A stretch of DNA of 18,783 nucleotides from JAGQTE01 sp964648005 (GCA_964648005.1 CAZYKR010000059.1:1-18783); one strand, 5' to 3'; shown: positions 7,371 through 13,892, counted from the stretch's first letter. Notes: generated by a model not told the origin, from the sequence alone. Made by a program: numbers and translations.

Positions 7371-8470
7371 GGCGCCTCCTCGGCGGCGGCGGCGACGTAG
7401 GGCGGGGCGTCCTCGGCGCCGGCCTGGAGGAACACGTCCTCGAGTCGCGTGGTGCTCGAGCTCAGCCGCCGGATGCCGGCACCGTGGGCCACCACGACGT
7501 CGCGCACGGCGTCGTGCAGGTCGCCCGCGCCGTCGGCGGCCCTGTCACCGGGTCCGTCGGCGGTCGCCGCCGGAGTGCCCGTTGGCGGGGGGAGTGGTGT
7601 GACGAGCAGCTGGTCGGCGCTCTGGCCCGGGTCGACGCCGAACCGGCGTGCTCGCAGGTCCTCGGCGATGGCGGCCACGGTGGCGGCGTCCGTGTCGAGC
7701 TGGACGAGCACGCCCCGACCGGCGCCGATCAAGGTGTCGATGGCGCCCGACGCCGCCACCGTGCCGCCGGAGAGGATGACCACGGCGTCACAGATCCGCT
7801 CGACCTCCTCCAGCAGGTGCGACGAGATGACCACGTCGATGCCGAACTCGGTGCCGACGCGGCGGATGAGCGCCAGCATGTCGTCGCGCTGCACCGGGTC
7901 GAGGCCGTCCGTGGGCTCGTCGAGCAGCACGAGGACGGGGTCGTGCACGATCGCCTGGGCCAGCTTGACCCGCTGGCGTTGCCCGGTCGACATGGTGGAC
8001 ACGGCCCGGAAGCGCTCCTCGCCGAGGCCGACCTGCCACAGGATGTCGTTGGCCCGGGCCGTGGCGACCCGGGCCGGGATGCCGTGCAGCTCGGCGATGT
8101 GGCGGACGAGGTCGTGCGCCCGGATGTCCGGCGGCAGGTTGTGGTGCTCCGGGGCGTATCCCACTCGGGCGCGCACCAGCGCGCCGGCGGTCTCGGGGTC
8201 GAGGCCGTTGACCCGCAGCGTCCCGCCGTCAGGACGGTGCAGGCCCAGCACCATGCCGATGAGGGTCGTCTTGCCGGTGCCGTTGGCGCCGAGCAGGCCG
8301 GTGACCCCGCTGCCGATCTCGAACGAGGCGCGGTCGAACACCACGTGGCTGCCCCATCGCTTGGTCAGATCGTGCGCGGTCACCACCGCGTCGGCGGGAC
8401 GCGCCGCCGCAGGTGCGGGCGCCGGTGCGGGGCCGGGCGGGACGACCGCCGGGGGAGGTGCCGACGTCAC
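7367..8470 (-). CDS. ABC transporter ATP-binding protein (first pair), Pro/Ala-rich N-terminus
   Basis: A 367-residue ATPase heading the operon. Motifs: Walker A GANGTGKT (61-68), signature MSTGQRQRVK (160-169), Walker B LVLLDEP (180-186), H-loop His218. The Q-loop position reads APEHH, so Glu replaces the usual Gln. Residues 5-27 are almost purely Pro/Ala. Residues about 295-325 form a second low-complexity linker (Pro/Thr, then Gly/Asp/Ala) before the C-terminal block TRLEDVFLQ. The start is GTG 8470, with no SD; a -10-like TAGCAT ends 9 bp before it, which fits a leaderless mRNA. A start at the paired GTG codons for residues 29-30 would remove the Pro/Ala tail and cannot be excluded. Confidence 0.87.
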   Translation of the reverse strand: MTSAPPPAVVPPGPAPAPAPAAARPADAVVTAHDLTKRWGSHVVFDRASFEIGSGVTGLLGANGTGKTTLIGMVLGLHRPDGGTLRVNGLDPETAGALVRARVGYAPEHHNLPPDIRAHDLVRHIAELHGIPARVATARANDILWQVGLGEERFRAVSTMSTGQRQRVKLAQAIVHDPVLVLLDEPTDGLDPVQRDDMLALIRRVGTEFGIDVVISSHLLEEVERICDAVVILSGGTVAASGAIDTLIGAGRGVLVQLDTDAATVAAIAEDLRARRFGVDPGQSADQLLVTPLPPPTGTPAATADGPGDRAADGAGDLHDAVRDVVVAHGAGIRRLSSSTTRLEDVFLQAGAEDAPPYVAAAAEEAP

Positions 8471-8479
8471 AGGCGCCCG

Positions 8480-8485
8480 ATGCTA
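8480..8485 (-). promoter_or_regulatory. Putative -10 element of the ABC/MATE operon
   Basis: On the minus strand TAGCAT (TANNNT type) ends 9 bp before the GTG of the first ATPase gene. No clear -35 is seen. With no SD before the GTG, transcription probably begins at or within a base or two of the start codon. Confidence 0.45.
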
Positions 8486-8532
8486 GGTGCGGCCCGCCGC
8501 GACGCGCCCCTCCCTTCGTGGTGGCGGAACCA

Positions 8533-8563
8533 TTGGGCCGCCGCTCGGGCGGATATCTAGGCT
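8533..8563 (+). promoter_or_regulatory. Putative ilvD promoter, leaderless
   Basis: TAGGCT at 8558-8563 fits the TANNNT -10 pattern and is followed by exactly 6 bp before the ilvD ATG. A weak -35 TTGGGC (8533-8538) lies 19 bp upstream of it. The spacing puts the transcription start at the ATG. The 99-bp gap to the ABC operon therefore holds two back-to-back promoters. Confidence 0.55.
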
Positions 8564-8569
8564 GGCGAG

Positions 8570-10246
8570 ATGGCCAACACGAACAAGCCCCGCTCCTTCG
8601 AGGTCACCGACGGTGCCGAGCGCGCCCCGGCCCGGGCCATGCTCCGGGCGGTCGGCATGACCGACGGCGACTGGGGCAAGGCGCAGGTGGGCGTGGCGTC
8701 GTCGTGGAACGAGGTGACGCCCTGCAACCTCCCGCTCGATCGCCTGGCCAAGCGGTGCAAGGAGGGGGTGAAGGCGTCGGGCGGCTTCCCGATCGAGTTC
8801 GTGACGATCGCCGTGAGCGACGGCATCTCGATGGGCCACGAGGGCATGCGCGGGTCGCTCGTGTCGCGCGAGATCATCGCCGACTCGATCGAGTGCGTGA
8901 TGCACGCCGAGCGCCTCGACGCGCTGGTCACCTTCGCCGGCTGCGACAAGTCGCTGCCCGGCATGTTGATGGCGGCGGCCCGTATCAACCTGCCGTCGGT
9001 CTTCCTCTACGGCGGGTCGATCCTGCCGGGCCACCTCAATGGCGAGGCGCTCGACATCGTGTCGGTGTTCGAGGCCGTCGGCGCCCATGCCACCGGCGCC
9101 ATCACCGACGAGGAGCTCAAGGCCATCGAGTGCAACGCCTGCCCCACAGAGGGCAGCTGCGCCGGCATGTTCACCGCCAACACCATGGCCTCGGTGTCCG
9201 AGGCGCTCGGCATGTCGCTGCCCGGTTCGGCGTCGGCACCGGCGGTCGACCGCCGCCGCGACGACTTCGCCTACGCCTCGGGCGAGGCGGTCATGGCGCT
9301 GATCGCCGAGAACATCCGGCCCCGCCAGATCATGACCAAGGAAGCGTTCGAGAACGCCATCGCCGTCGTCATGGCGCTCGGCGGTTCCACCAACGCTGTG
9401 CTGCACCTGCTCGCCATCGCCCACGAGGCCCGGGTCGAGCTCGAGCTCGACGACTTCAACAAGGTCGCCAAGCGGGTGCCGCACATCGCCGACACCAAGC
9501 CGCACGGCAAGTACCACATGGTCGACGTCGACAACATCGGCGGTGTGCCCGTCGTGCTCAAGGAGCTGCTCGACGCCGGCGTGCTGCACGGCGACTGCCT
9601 CACGGTCACCGGCAAGACCATGGCCGAGAACCTCGAGGCCCTCGACCCGCCCAAGCCCGACGGCGAGGTCATCCATCCGCTGTCAGCCGCCATCAACCCC
9701 GTGGGCGGCATCGCCGTGCTGCAAGGGTCGCTGGCGCCAAAGGGGTCCGTGGTCAAGGTGGCGGGCATCGACTTCACCCGCTTCGAGGGCACGGCGCGCG
9801 TCTTCGACGGCGAGCAGGCGGCGATGGACGAGATCCTCGCCGGCAAGATCAAGGCTGGCGACGTGGTCGTGATCCGCTACGAGGGCCCCAAGGGCGGCCC
9901 GGGCATGCGCGAGATGCTGGCCGTCACCGGCGCCATGAAGGGTGCCGGGCGCGGCGGCGACGCAGCGCTGATCACCGACGGGCGATTCTCGGGCGGCACG
10001 CACGGCTTCTGCATCGGTCACGTGGCGCCGGAGGCCGTCGACGGCGGGCCGATCGCCTTCGTGGCCGACGGCGACCGCATCGTCATCGACGTCGACAACC
10101 ACACCATCGACCTGCTGGTGGACGAGGCCGAGCTCGAGCGCCGCAAGGCCGACTGGAAGCTCCCCGAGCCGCGCTACACGACCGGCTTCCTGGCCAAGTA
10201 CGCCAAGCTGGCCCAGGGCGCCGACAAGGGCGCCATCACCGAGTAG
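8570..10246 (+). CDS. ilvD: Dihydroxy-acid dehydratase
   Basis: IlvD dehydrates 2,3-dihydroxy-isovalerate and 2,3-dihydroxy-3-methylvalerate to the 2-oxo acids that become valine, leucine and isoleucine. The product has 558 residues, normal for the family. Iron-sulphur cluster cysteines are visible at Cys52 (TPCN), Cys125 (AGCDKSLPGM) and Cys197 within ACPTEGSCAGMFTANTM. Lys126 is the residue usually carbamylated to bind Mg2+. Ser474 in GRFSGGTHGF is the expected catalytic base. The three-cysteine pattern, with a family member of this length, suits a [2Fe-2S] enzyme as in other actinobacteria, but this is inference. The ATG at 8570 is followed directly by the conserved N-terminus. It is transcribed alone, 1.3 kb upstream of ilvB. 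Confidence 0.97.
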   Translation: MANTNKPRSFEVTDGAERAPARAMLRAVGMTDGDWGKAQVGVASSWNEVTPCNLPLDRLAKRCKEGVKASGGFPIEFVTIAVSDGISMGHEGMRGSLVSREIIADSIECVMHAERLDALVTFAGCDKSLPGMLMAAARINLPSVFLYGGSILPGHLNGEALDIVSVFEAVGAHATGAITDEELKAIECNACPTEGSCAGMFTANTMASVSEALGMSLPGSASAPAVDRRRDDFAYASGEAVMALIAENIRPRQIMTKEAFENAIAVVMALGGSTNAVLHLLAIAHEARVELELDDFNKVAKRVPHIADTKPHGKYHMVDVDNIGGVPVVLKELLDAGVLHGDCLTVTGKTMAENLEALDPPKPDGEVIHPLSAAINPVGGIAVLQGSLAPKGSVVKVAGIDFTRFEGTARVFDGEQAAMDEILAGKIKAGDVVVIRYEGPKGGPGMREMLAVTGAMKGAGRGGDAALITDGRFSGGTHGFCIGHVAPEAVDGGPIAFVADGDRIVIDVDNHTIDLLVDEAELERRKADWKLPEPRYTTGFLAKYAKLAQGADKGAITE

Positions 10247-10265
10247 CTCCTTCTCCCGTTCTTGA

Positions 10266-10297
10266 GGTGCCCACCCGGGCATGCGCGGGTGCGCACC
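10266..10297 (+). terminator. Stem-loop after ilvD (terminator-like)
   Basis: GGTGC (10266-10270) pairs with GCACC (10293-10297), and CACCCG (10272-10277) pairs with CGGGTG (10286-10291). This gives 11 bp with one C-C mismatch and an 8-nt loop. It starts 20 bp after the ilvD stop. No T-run follows, so it may be a weak or Rho-assisted terminator. Confidence 0.5.
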
Positions 10298-10371
10298 ACC
10301 AGAATCGCGAGATGGCGCGAGGACGACGGGGCCGAGGTGCTGCGGGTACAGCCGGCGTGGAGAGGGGTGCG

Positions 10372-10899
10372 ATGTTGCGGATGACCGGGCATCGGTTGCT
10401 CGTCGTGGTCGGCGTGGTCGGCACGGCGGCAGCGGCGTGCTCCTCGCCCTCGGACCTGAGCACCGCGGAGGGGCCCGGCTCTACTCCCTTGTTCGTGACG
10501 AGCTCCGGGACCGGCGCGACCGTGTCGCCGACGGTGCTCGACGCAGATCGCGTCTTCTGCGAGGCGCTCGCCGGATGGATCAACGCGGCCAACGAGCGGC
10601 GTCCGGAAGACGACTTTGGTTACGGCACGATCGATCAGCCGACGATGCAGCTGCTGGTCGACGACTTCGCCGCGCTCATCGTGTTGGCGCCGACTGACCT
10701 GCGCCAGGACATGCAGCTGCTCGTCGACCGTGTCATCACCGACCAGTACGCCGATGACGTGCAGAGCGCCAACCGTCGCCTGGAGGACTGGGCGGTCGTG
10801 CACTGCCGGTTCTCCATGGACGGCGCGAACCTTCCCGGTGGCCCGGGCACGACACAGCCCGGCGGCACGGTCATGACGTTGCCGGCAGCGCCGTCGTGA
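10372..10899 (+). CDS. Small secreted lipoprotein, uncharacterised (relative of the one at 589)
   Basis: A 175-residue exported protein of unknown function. The ATG at 10372 has AGAGGGG 4 bp upstream; in-frame ATGs at 10312 and 10381 are alternatives, the first adding an Arg/Gly-rich head that would spoil the signal peptide. Arg3/Arg8, a hydrophobic run of V/G/A, and Cys23 after AAA form a lipoprotein-like signal. A Ser/Thr/Gly-rich linker runs to about residue 55. The folded part carries Cys63 and Cys145, a possible disulphide pair, with APTDLRQDM and then SANRRLEDWAVVHC between and around them. This layout parallels the lipoprotein at 589-1119. The tail after Cys145 is Gly/Pro/Thr-rich. It overlaps a doubtful small ORF as GTGA. 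Confidence 0.82.
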   Translation: MLRMTGHRLLVVVGVVGTAAAACSSPSDLSTAEGPGSTPLFVTSSGTGATVSPTVLDADRVFCEALAGWINAANERRPEDDFGYGTIDQPTMQLLVDDFAALIVLAPTDLRQDMQLLVDRVITDQYADDVQSANRRLEDWAVVHCRFSMDGANLPGGPGTTQPGGTVMTLPAAPS

Positions 10900-11081
10900 C
10901 GGGAGTCGTCGTGTCCACATTGCAGCGAATCCGTCGGCTCTTCGTTGGCGCCCCGCCGCGTAGCAGTCGCAGCGAAGCGGCGGCCGTGGCGGCCATCAAC
11001 GCTTCCTTTGGGATCCAGGTTGTCGAGGACACCCATGCCCGGGGCGTCGACGATCGCGCCCGTCACCTCGACGAGCTCTGA
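10896..11081 (+). CDS. Possible small coupled ORF, 61 codons
   Basis: A short open frame beginning at GTG 10896, overlapping the lipoprotein stop as GTGA; a second GTG at 10911 is also possible. The product has a basic first half (TLQRIRRLF, then PPRSSRSE) and an Ala-rich helix, and resembles nothing I recognise. No membrane segment is seen. The share of G/C at third codon positions is about 75 percent, clearly below neighbouring genes, so it may be non-coding. The overlap junction is the only positive sign. Confidence 0.3.
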   Translation: MTGVVVSTLQRIRRLFVGAPPRSSRSEAAAVAAINASFGIQVVEDTHARGVDDRARHLDEL

Positions 11082-11124
11082 TGCCCGGCCTGCGCCTCCC
11101 TCCGCCTCTAGACCCACGCGGGGA

Positions 11125-11176
11125 CGACGTCGAGTGCGCGGCGTTGCACCGCAGAGGTCGATTGCCGCGCAGTCGA
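11125..11176 (+). repeat. 52-bp hairpin repeat, copy 1
   Basis: The first of two 52-bp copies that match at 49 positions (other copy at 11241-11292). It contains an inverted repeat: TGCGCGGC (11135-11142) pairs with GCCGCGCA (11164-11171). Flanking TCGA on both sides extends the symmetry across one mismatch. The loop includes GAGGTCGA (11154-11161). Confidence 0.75.
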
Positions 11177-11240
11177 TGCGAGGTGGAGCGGTTCGATGCG
11201 AGGTGGAGCGGTTCGACGTCGAGTGCGCGGTGGAGCGGTT
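11174..11240 (+). repeat. Tandem units between the two 52-bp copies
   Basis: Two identical 20-bp units (11174-11193 and 11194-11213, each CGATGCGAGGTGGAGCGGTT) are followed by a 27-bp unit (11214-11240). The 27-bp unit joins the head of the 52-bp repeat, CGACGTCGAGTGCGCGG, to the shared tail TGGAGCGGTT. The array looks like the product of slippage or unequal recombination of a larger repeat. No coding frame is convincing here. Confidence 0.75.
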
Positions 11241-11292
11241 CGACGTCGAGTGCGCGGTGGTGCACCGCAGAGGTCGATCGCCGCGCAGTCGA
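11241..11292 (+). repeat. 52-bp hairpin repeat, copy 2
   Basis: This copy differs from 11125-11176 at three positions. The stem is kept: TGCGCGGT (11251-11258) opposite GCCGCGCA (11280-11287), where the C-to-T change leaves a G-U pair in RNA. An inner hairpin GCGGTG/CACCGC with a 3-nt loop (11254-11268) is perfect only in this copy. GAGGTCGA is at 11270-11277. Confidence 0.75.
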
Positions 11293-11314
11293 GACGAGAT
11301 GCGGGCAAAGGCGG

Positions 11315-11343
11315 TTGCCGAACGTTCAGACGCCTGGCACACT
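11315..11343 (+). promoter_or_regulatory. Putative promoter of the ilvB leader
   Basis: TTGCCG (11315-11320) and CACACT (11338-11343) are separated by 17 bp, a standard sigma-70-type spacing. The -10 end is 9 bp before the leader-peptide ATG, so the mRNA would begin at or next to that ATG; no SD is present. The palindrome TGTCGACA (11343-11350) and the inverted pair GCACAC (11337-11342)/GTGTGC (11355-11360) overlap the -10 and start and could be an operator. Confidence 0.5.
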
Positions 11344-11352
11344 GTCGACACC

Positions 11353-11400
11353 ATGTGTGCGCACCCCACCACCGCCTGCACGTTCGTAGTACTCACGTAG
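11353..11400 (+). CDS. ilvB leader peptide (attenuator peptide), 15 residues
   Basis: The frame reads MCAHPTTACTFVVLT and then TAG. Val-Val-Leu codons (GTA GTA CTC) sit just before the stop, as in known branched-chain attenuator peptides of actinobacterial ilvB leaders. GTA is avoided in the surrounding genes, where valine is GTC or GTG, so two in a row would make translation very sensitive to charged tRNA-Val. The stop overlaps the first base of a strong hairpin, and a terminator follows 43 bp later. The function is inferred from this arrangement. The peptide is too short for homology to help. Confidence 0.72.
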   Translation: MCAHPTTACTFVVLT

Positions 11401-11439
11401 CGCACGCCCCGCCGCTTCGGCGGCGGTTCTCGCGTGCGC
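11400..11439 (+). promoter_or_regulatory. Leader hairpin with UUCG tetraloop (attenuator pause/sensing stem)
   Basis: Outer stem GCGCACG (11400-11406) pairs with CGTGCGC (11433-11439). Inner stem CCGCCGC (11409-11415) pairs with GCGGCGG (11420-11426) around a TTCG tetraloop closed by C-G, a very stable cap. A ribosome on the leader stop codon would cover the 5' outer arm. That arm can also pair with GTGCGC (11357-11362) inside the peptide coding region, giving a possible competing fold. Confidence 0.65.
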
Positions 11440-11442
11440 ACC

Positions 11443-11476
11443 TCGACCTCCCTTCACGGGGGGTCGATTGCGTTTT
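11443..11476 (+). terminator. Attenuator terminator upstream of ilvB
   Basis: Bases 11443-11452 pair with 11458-11467 in a 10-bp stem with one U-G wobble and a TTCAC loop. The tail TTGCGTTTT (11468-11476) is the most T-rich run in this part of the window, so this is a plausible intrinsic terminator. It stands 57 bp before the ilvB ATG, where termination would shut off ilvBN expression. Confidence 0.68.
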
Positions 11477-11533
11477 CGCCCCGAAACCCTGCAACCCTTT
11501 CACCGCCCACGTCACACGAGGAACCACGAAGCC

Positions 11534-13306
11534 ATGACACACGGAGCACCCGCACCGGGCACCCCGATGGACGGGGGCAAGGCCCTCATCACGTCGCTCG
11601 AGCTCGAGGGCGTGGAGGTGATCTTCGGCCTCCCCGGGGGAGCGATCCTGCCGGTGTACGACCCGATCATCGACTCGCCGATCCGCCACATCCTCGTGCG
11701 CCACGAGCAGGGTGCCGGCCACATGGCCGAGGGCTACGCCCAAGCCACCGGCCGCCCCGGCGTGGCCATGGTGACGAGCGGCCCCGCCGCCACCAACATC
11801 GTCACCCCGCTCGCCGACGCCTTCCTGGACTCGATCCCGATGGTGGTCATCACCGGCCAGGTGCCGTATGCCGCCATCGGCACCGACGCCTTCCAGGAGT
11901 GCGACACCACCGGCATCACCATGCCGGTCACCAAGCACAACTTCCTCGTCACCGAGGCCGCCGACATCCCGCGCACCATCCGCGAGGCCTTCCACATCGC
12001 CACCACGGGCCGGCCGGGCCCGGTGCTCGTCGACATCCCCAAGGACATCGTCGACCCGACCAACCCGCGCAGCGCCATGGAGTGGTACTGGCCCGAGACG
12101 GTCGACCTCCCCGGCTATCACCCGCTCACCGACGGCGACGCCGACCTCATCCGCCAGGCCGCCGAGCTGATCGTCGCCGCCGACGAGCCCGTCATCTACG
12201 CCGGCGGCGGCATCCTGAAGGCCCGTGCCGCCGAGGCCCTCAAGGAGCTCGCCGAGCTGACCGACATCCACGTCGTCACCACCCTCATGGCTCGCTCCGC
12301 CTTCGACGACGCCCACCCGCTGGCGCTGGGCATGCCGGGTATGCACGGCAACTACACGGCCGTCACGTCGCTGCAGCAGTCGGACCTGCTGATCGCGCTC
12401 GGTAGCCGCTTCGACGACCGCGTCACCGGCAAGGTCCCCGCCTTCGCCCCCAACGCCAAGATCATCCACGTCGACATCGACCCGGCCGAGCTGGGCAAGG
12501 TCCGCACCCCCGACGTCGGCATCGCCGGCGACTGCCGCCTCGTCATCGAGGAGCTGATCAAGGTGCTGCGGGCCATGGACGTCGCCAGCGCCCAGCCCGA
12601 CCGTTCGGCCTGGAAGGCGCGCATCGCCGGCTGGCAGGAGCGCTACCCGCTCACCTACGAGATGTCCGAGCCGGGGGAGGCGCTCAAGCCGCAGTTCGTC
12701 CTCGAGACGCTGCGCGACAACACGCCCGACGACACGATCCTCGTGTCGGGTGTCGGTCAGCACCAGATGTGGTGCAGCCAGTACTGGCACTTCCACCACC
12801 CCTACACCTGGGTGAACTCGGGTGGCCTTGGCACGATGGGCTTCTCGGTGCCCGCCGCCGTCGGGGCCAAGGTCGGTCGTCCCGACCGGATGGTCTGGGC
12901 GGTCGACGGCGACGGCTGCTTCCAGATGACCGCTCAGGAGCTGGTCACCGCCGCCACCGAGCGCATCCCGGTGAAGGTCGCCATCTTGAACAACGCCTAC
13001 CTCGGCATGGTCCGCCAGTGGCAGGAGCTGTTCTACGAGGAGCGCTACTCGGAGGTGTACCTCTCGCCAGACCTGCCCGACTACAAGCTGTGGGCCGAGG
13101 CGATGGGGTGCGTGGGCATGCGGGTCGAGACCCCCGAAGAGGTGCTGCCGGCCATCGAGAAGGCCAACGCCATCGACGACCGCCCGGTCGTCATCGAGTT
13201 CCGCGTCGACAGCTTCGAGAAGGTCTACCCGATGGTCCCCGCCGGCCGCCCCAACGACGACATCATCGTCGGCCCCGGCCACGAGCCCGGCGACGCGCCC
13301 GCCTGA
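11534..13306 (+). CDS. ilvB: Acetolactate synthase large (catalytic) subunit
   Basis: The enzyme uses thiamine diphosphate to join pyruvate with pyruvate or 2-oxobutyrate, the first shared step to valine, leucine and isoleucine. The 590-residue product has all three domains of the family. Catalytic Glu58 lies in RHEQGAGHMAEGYA. TSGPAATN follows. The cofactor motif runs from GDG (459-461) to NN (486-487). The ATG at 11534 was chosen because GAGGA lies 11 bp upstream and the frame before it runs through the terminator tail; ATG 11567 is a second option that would leave MDGGKALI at the start. It is followed after 23 bp by ilvN, its regulatory partner. Expression is probably controlled by the attenuator described upstream. 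Confidence 0.96.
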   Translation: MTHGAPAPGTPMDGGKALITSLELEGVEVIFGLPGGAILPVYDPIIDSPIRHILVRHEQGAGHMAEGYAQATGRPGVAMVTSGPAATNIVTPLADAFLDSIPMVVITGQVPYAAIGTDAFQECDTTGITMPVTKHNFLVTEAADIPRTIREAFHIATTGRPGPVLVDIPKDIVDPTNPRSAMEWYWPETVDLPGYHPLTDGDADLIRQAAELIVAADEPVIYAGGGILKARAAEALKELAELTDIHVVTTLMARSAFDDAHPLALGMPGMHGNYTAVTSLQQSDLLIALGSRFDDRVTGKVPAFAPNAKIIHVDIDPAELGKVRTPDVGIAGDCRLVIEELIKVLRAMDVASAQPDRSAWKARIAGWQERYPLTYEMSEPGEALKPQFVLETLRDNTPDDTILVSGVGQHQMWCSQYWHFHHPYTWVNSGGLGTMGFSVPAAVGAKVGRPDRMVWAVDGDGCFQMTAQELVTAATERIPVKVAILNNAYLGMVRQWQELFYEERYSEVYLSPDLPDYKLWAEAMGCVGMRVETPEEVLPAIEKANAIDDRPVVIEFRVDSFEKVYPMVPAGRPNDDIIVGPGHEPGDAPA

Positions 13307-13329
13307 TCGCGCCGGACCGAGGAGCACCC

Positions 13330-13863
13330 ATGCCGCAAGAGAAGCACCACATCCTGTCCGTCCTCGTCGAGAACCGCGCCGGCGTGCTCACCCGCGTCGC
13401 CGGCCTGTTCGCCCGCCGGGGCTTCAACATCCACTCGCTGGCCGTGGCGCCGACCGACGACCCCGCCCGCTCGCGCATCTCGATCGTGGTCGACGTGGCG
13501 TCGACCCCGCTCGAGCAGGTCATCAAGCAGCTCGACAAGCTGATCAACGTCATCGAGATCCATGAGCTGGCGCCGGCGGAGGCGGTCCAGCGCGAGCTGC
13601 TGCTGGTGATGGTCGACGCCGGCCCCCACGACCGGGACCGCATCATCGAACTGGTCGGCACCTTCGAGGGTCGCATCCTCGACGTCAGTGACGACACCCT
13701 GCTGGTGTCGATCGAGGCGGAGCCCGACCGGCTCGACGACGTGGAGCAGCAGCTGCGGCCCTACGGCATCCGCTCCATCCAGCGCACCGGGCGTATTGCC
13801 CTGCCCCGCCTCGCCGGCGCCGAGCCGGCCGGTGCGGGCGCTGGCGCGGACGCCAGCCGCTGA
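13330..13863 (+). CDS. ilvN: Acetolactate synthase small (regulatory) subunit
   Basis: IlvN binds IlvB, raises its activity and gives feedback inhibition by valine. The 177-residue protein starts with an ACT domain, recognised by HHILSVLVENRAGVLTRVAGLFARRGFNI (split here only by position, residues 6-34) and HSLAVAPTDDPARSRI after it. The C-terminal IlvN-type domain follows from about residue 85 (ELLLVMVDAG through RPYGIRSIQRTGRIALPR). The last 20 residues are an Ala/Gly-rich tail that adds slightly to the usual length. GAGGAG stands 5 bp before the ATG. Position and spacing place it in one transcript with ilvB. Confidence 0.95.
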   Translation: MPQEKHHILSVLVENRAGVLTRVAGLFARRGFNIHSLAVAPTDDPARSRISIVVDVASTPLEQVIKQLDKLINVIEIHELAPAEAVQRELLLVMVDAGPHDRDRIIELVGTFEGRILDVSDDTLLVSIEAEPDRLDDVEQQLRPYGIRSIQRTGRIALPRLAGAEPAGAGAGADASR

Positions 13864-13892
13864 CGACCTTTCCCGATCGCCGAGGCACCTAC

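Noticed and set aside
11125..11292. CRISPR array
   Set aside because: Units are 52, 20, 20, 27 and 52 bp and abut each other without unique spacers of constant length; no cas gene is present.
11335..11350. Sigma-54 promoter, from TGGCAC at 11335 and 16180
   Set aside because: The required TTGC-type -12 element at the right distance is absent in both places, and no sigma-54 activator is seen.
11422..11451. Antiterminator pairing GGCGGTT (11422-11428) with GACCTCC (11445-11451)
   Set aside because: It contains a C-U mismatch and a wobble, is much weaker than the competing UUCG hairpin, and would form when the ribosome is not stalled, the wrong direction for this control.
11082..11533. T-box riboswitch or other tRNA-sensing aptamer for ilvB
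   Set aside because: No T-box-like bulge sequence or specifier stem was found; the short leader ORF with Val/Leu codons explains the region better.
11468..11533. Upstream extension of ilvB to the ATG at 11468
   Set aside because: That start lies in the terminator tail, lacks an SD and adds residues not expected in the family; 11534 has GAGGA upstream.
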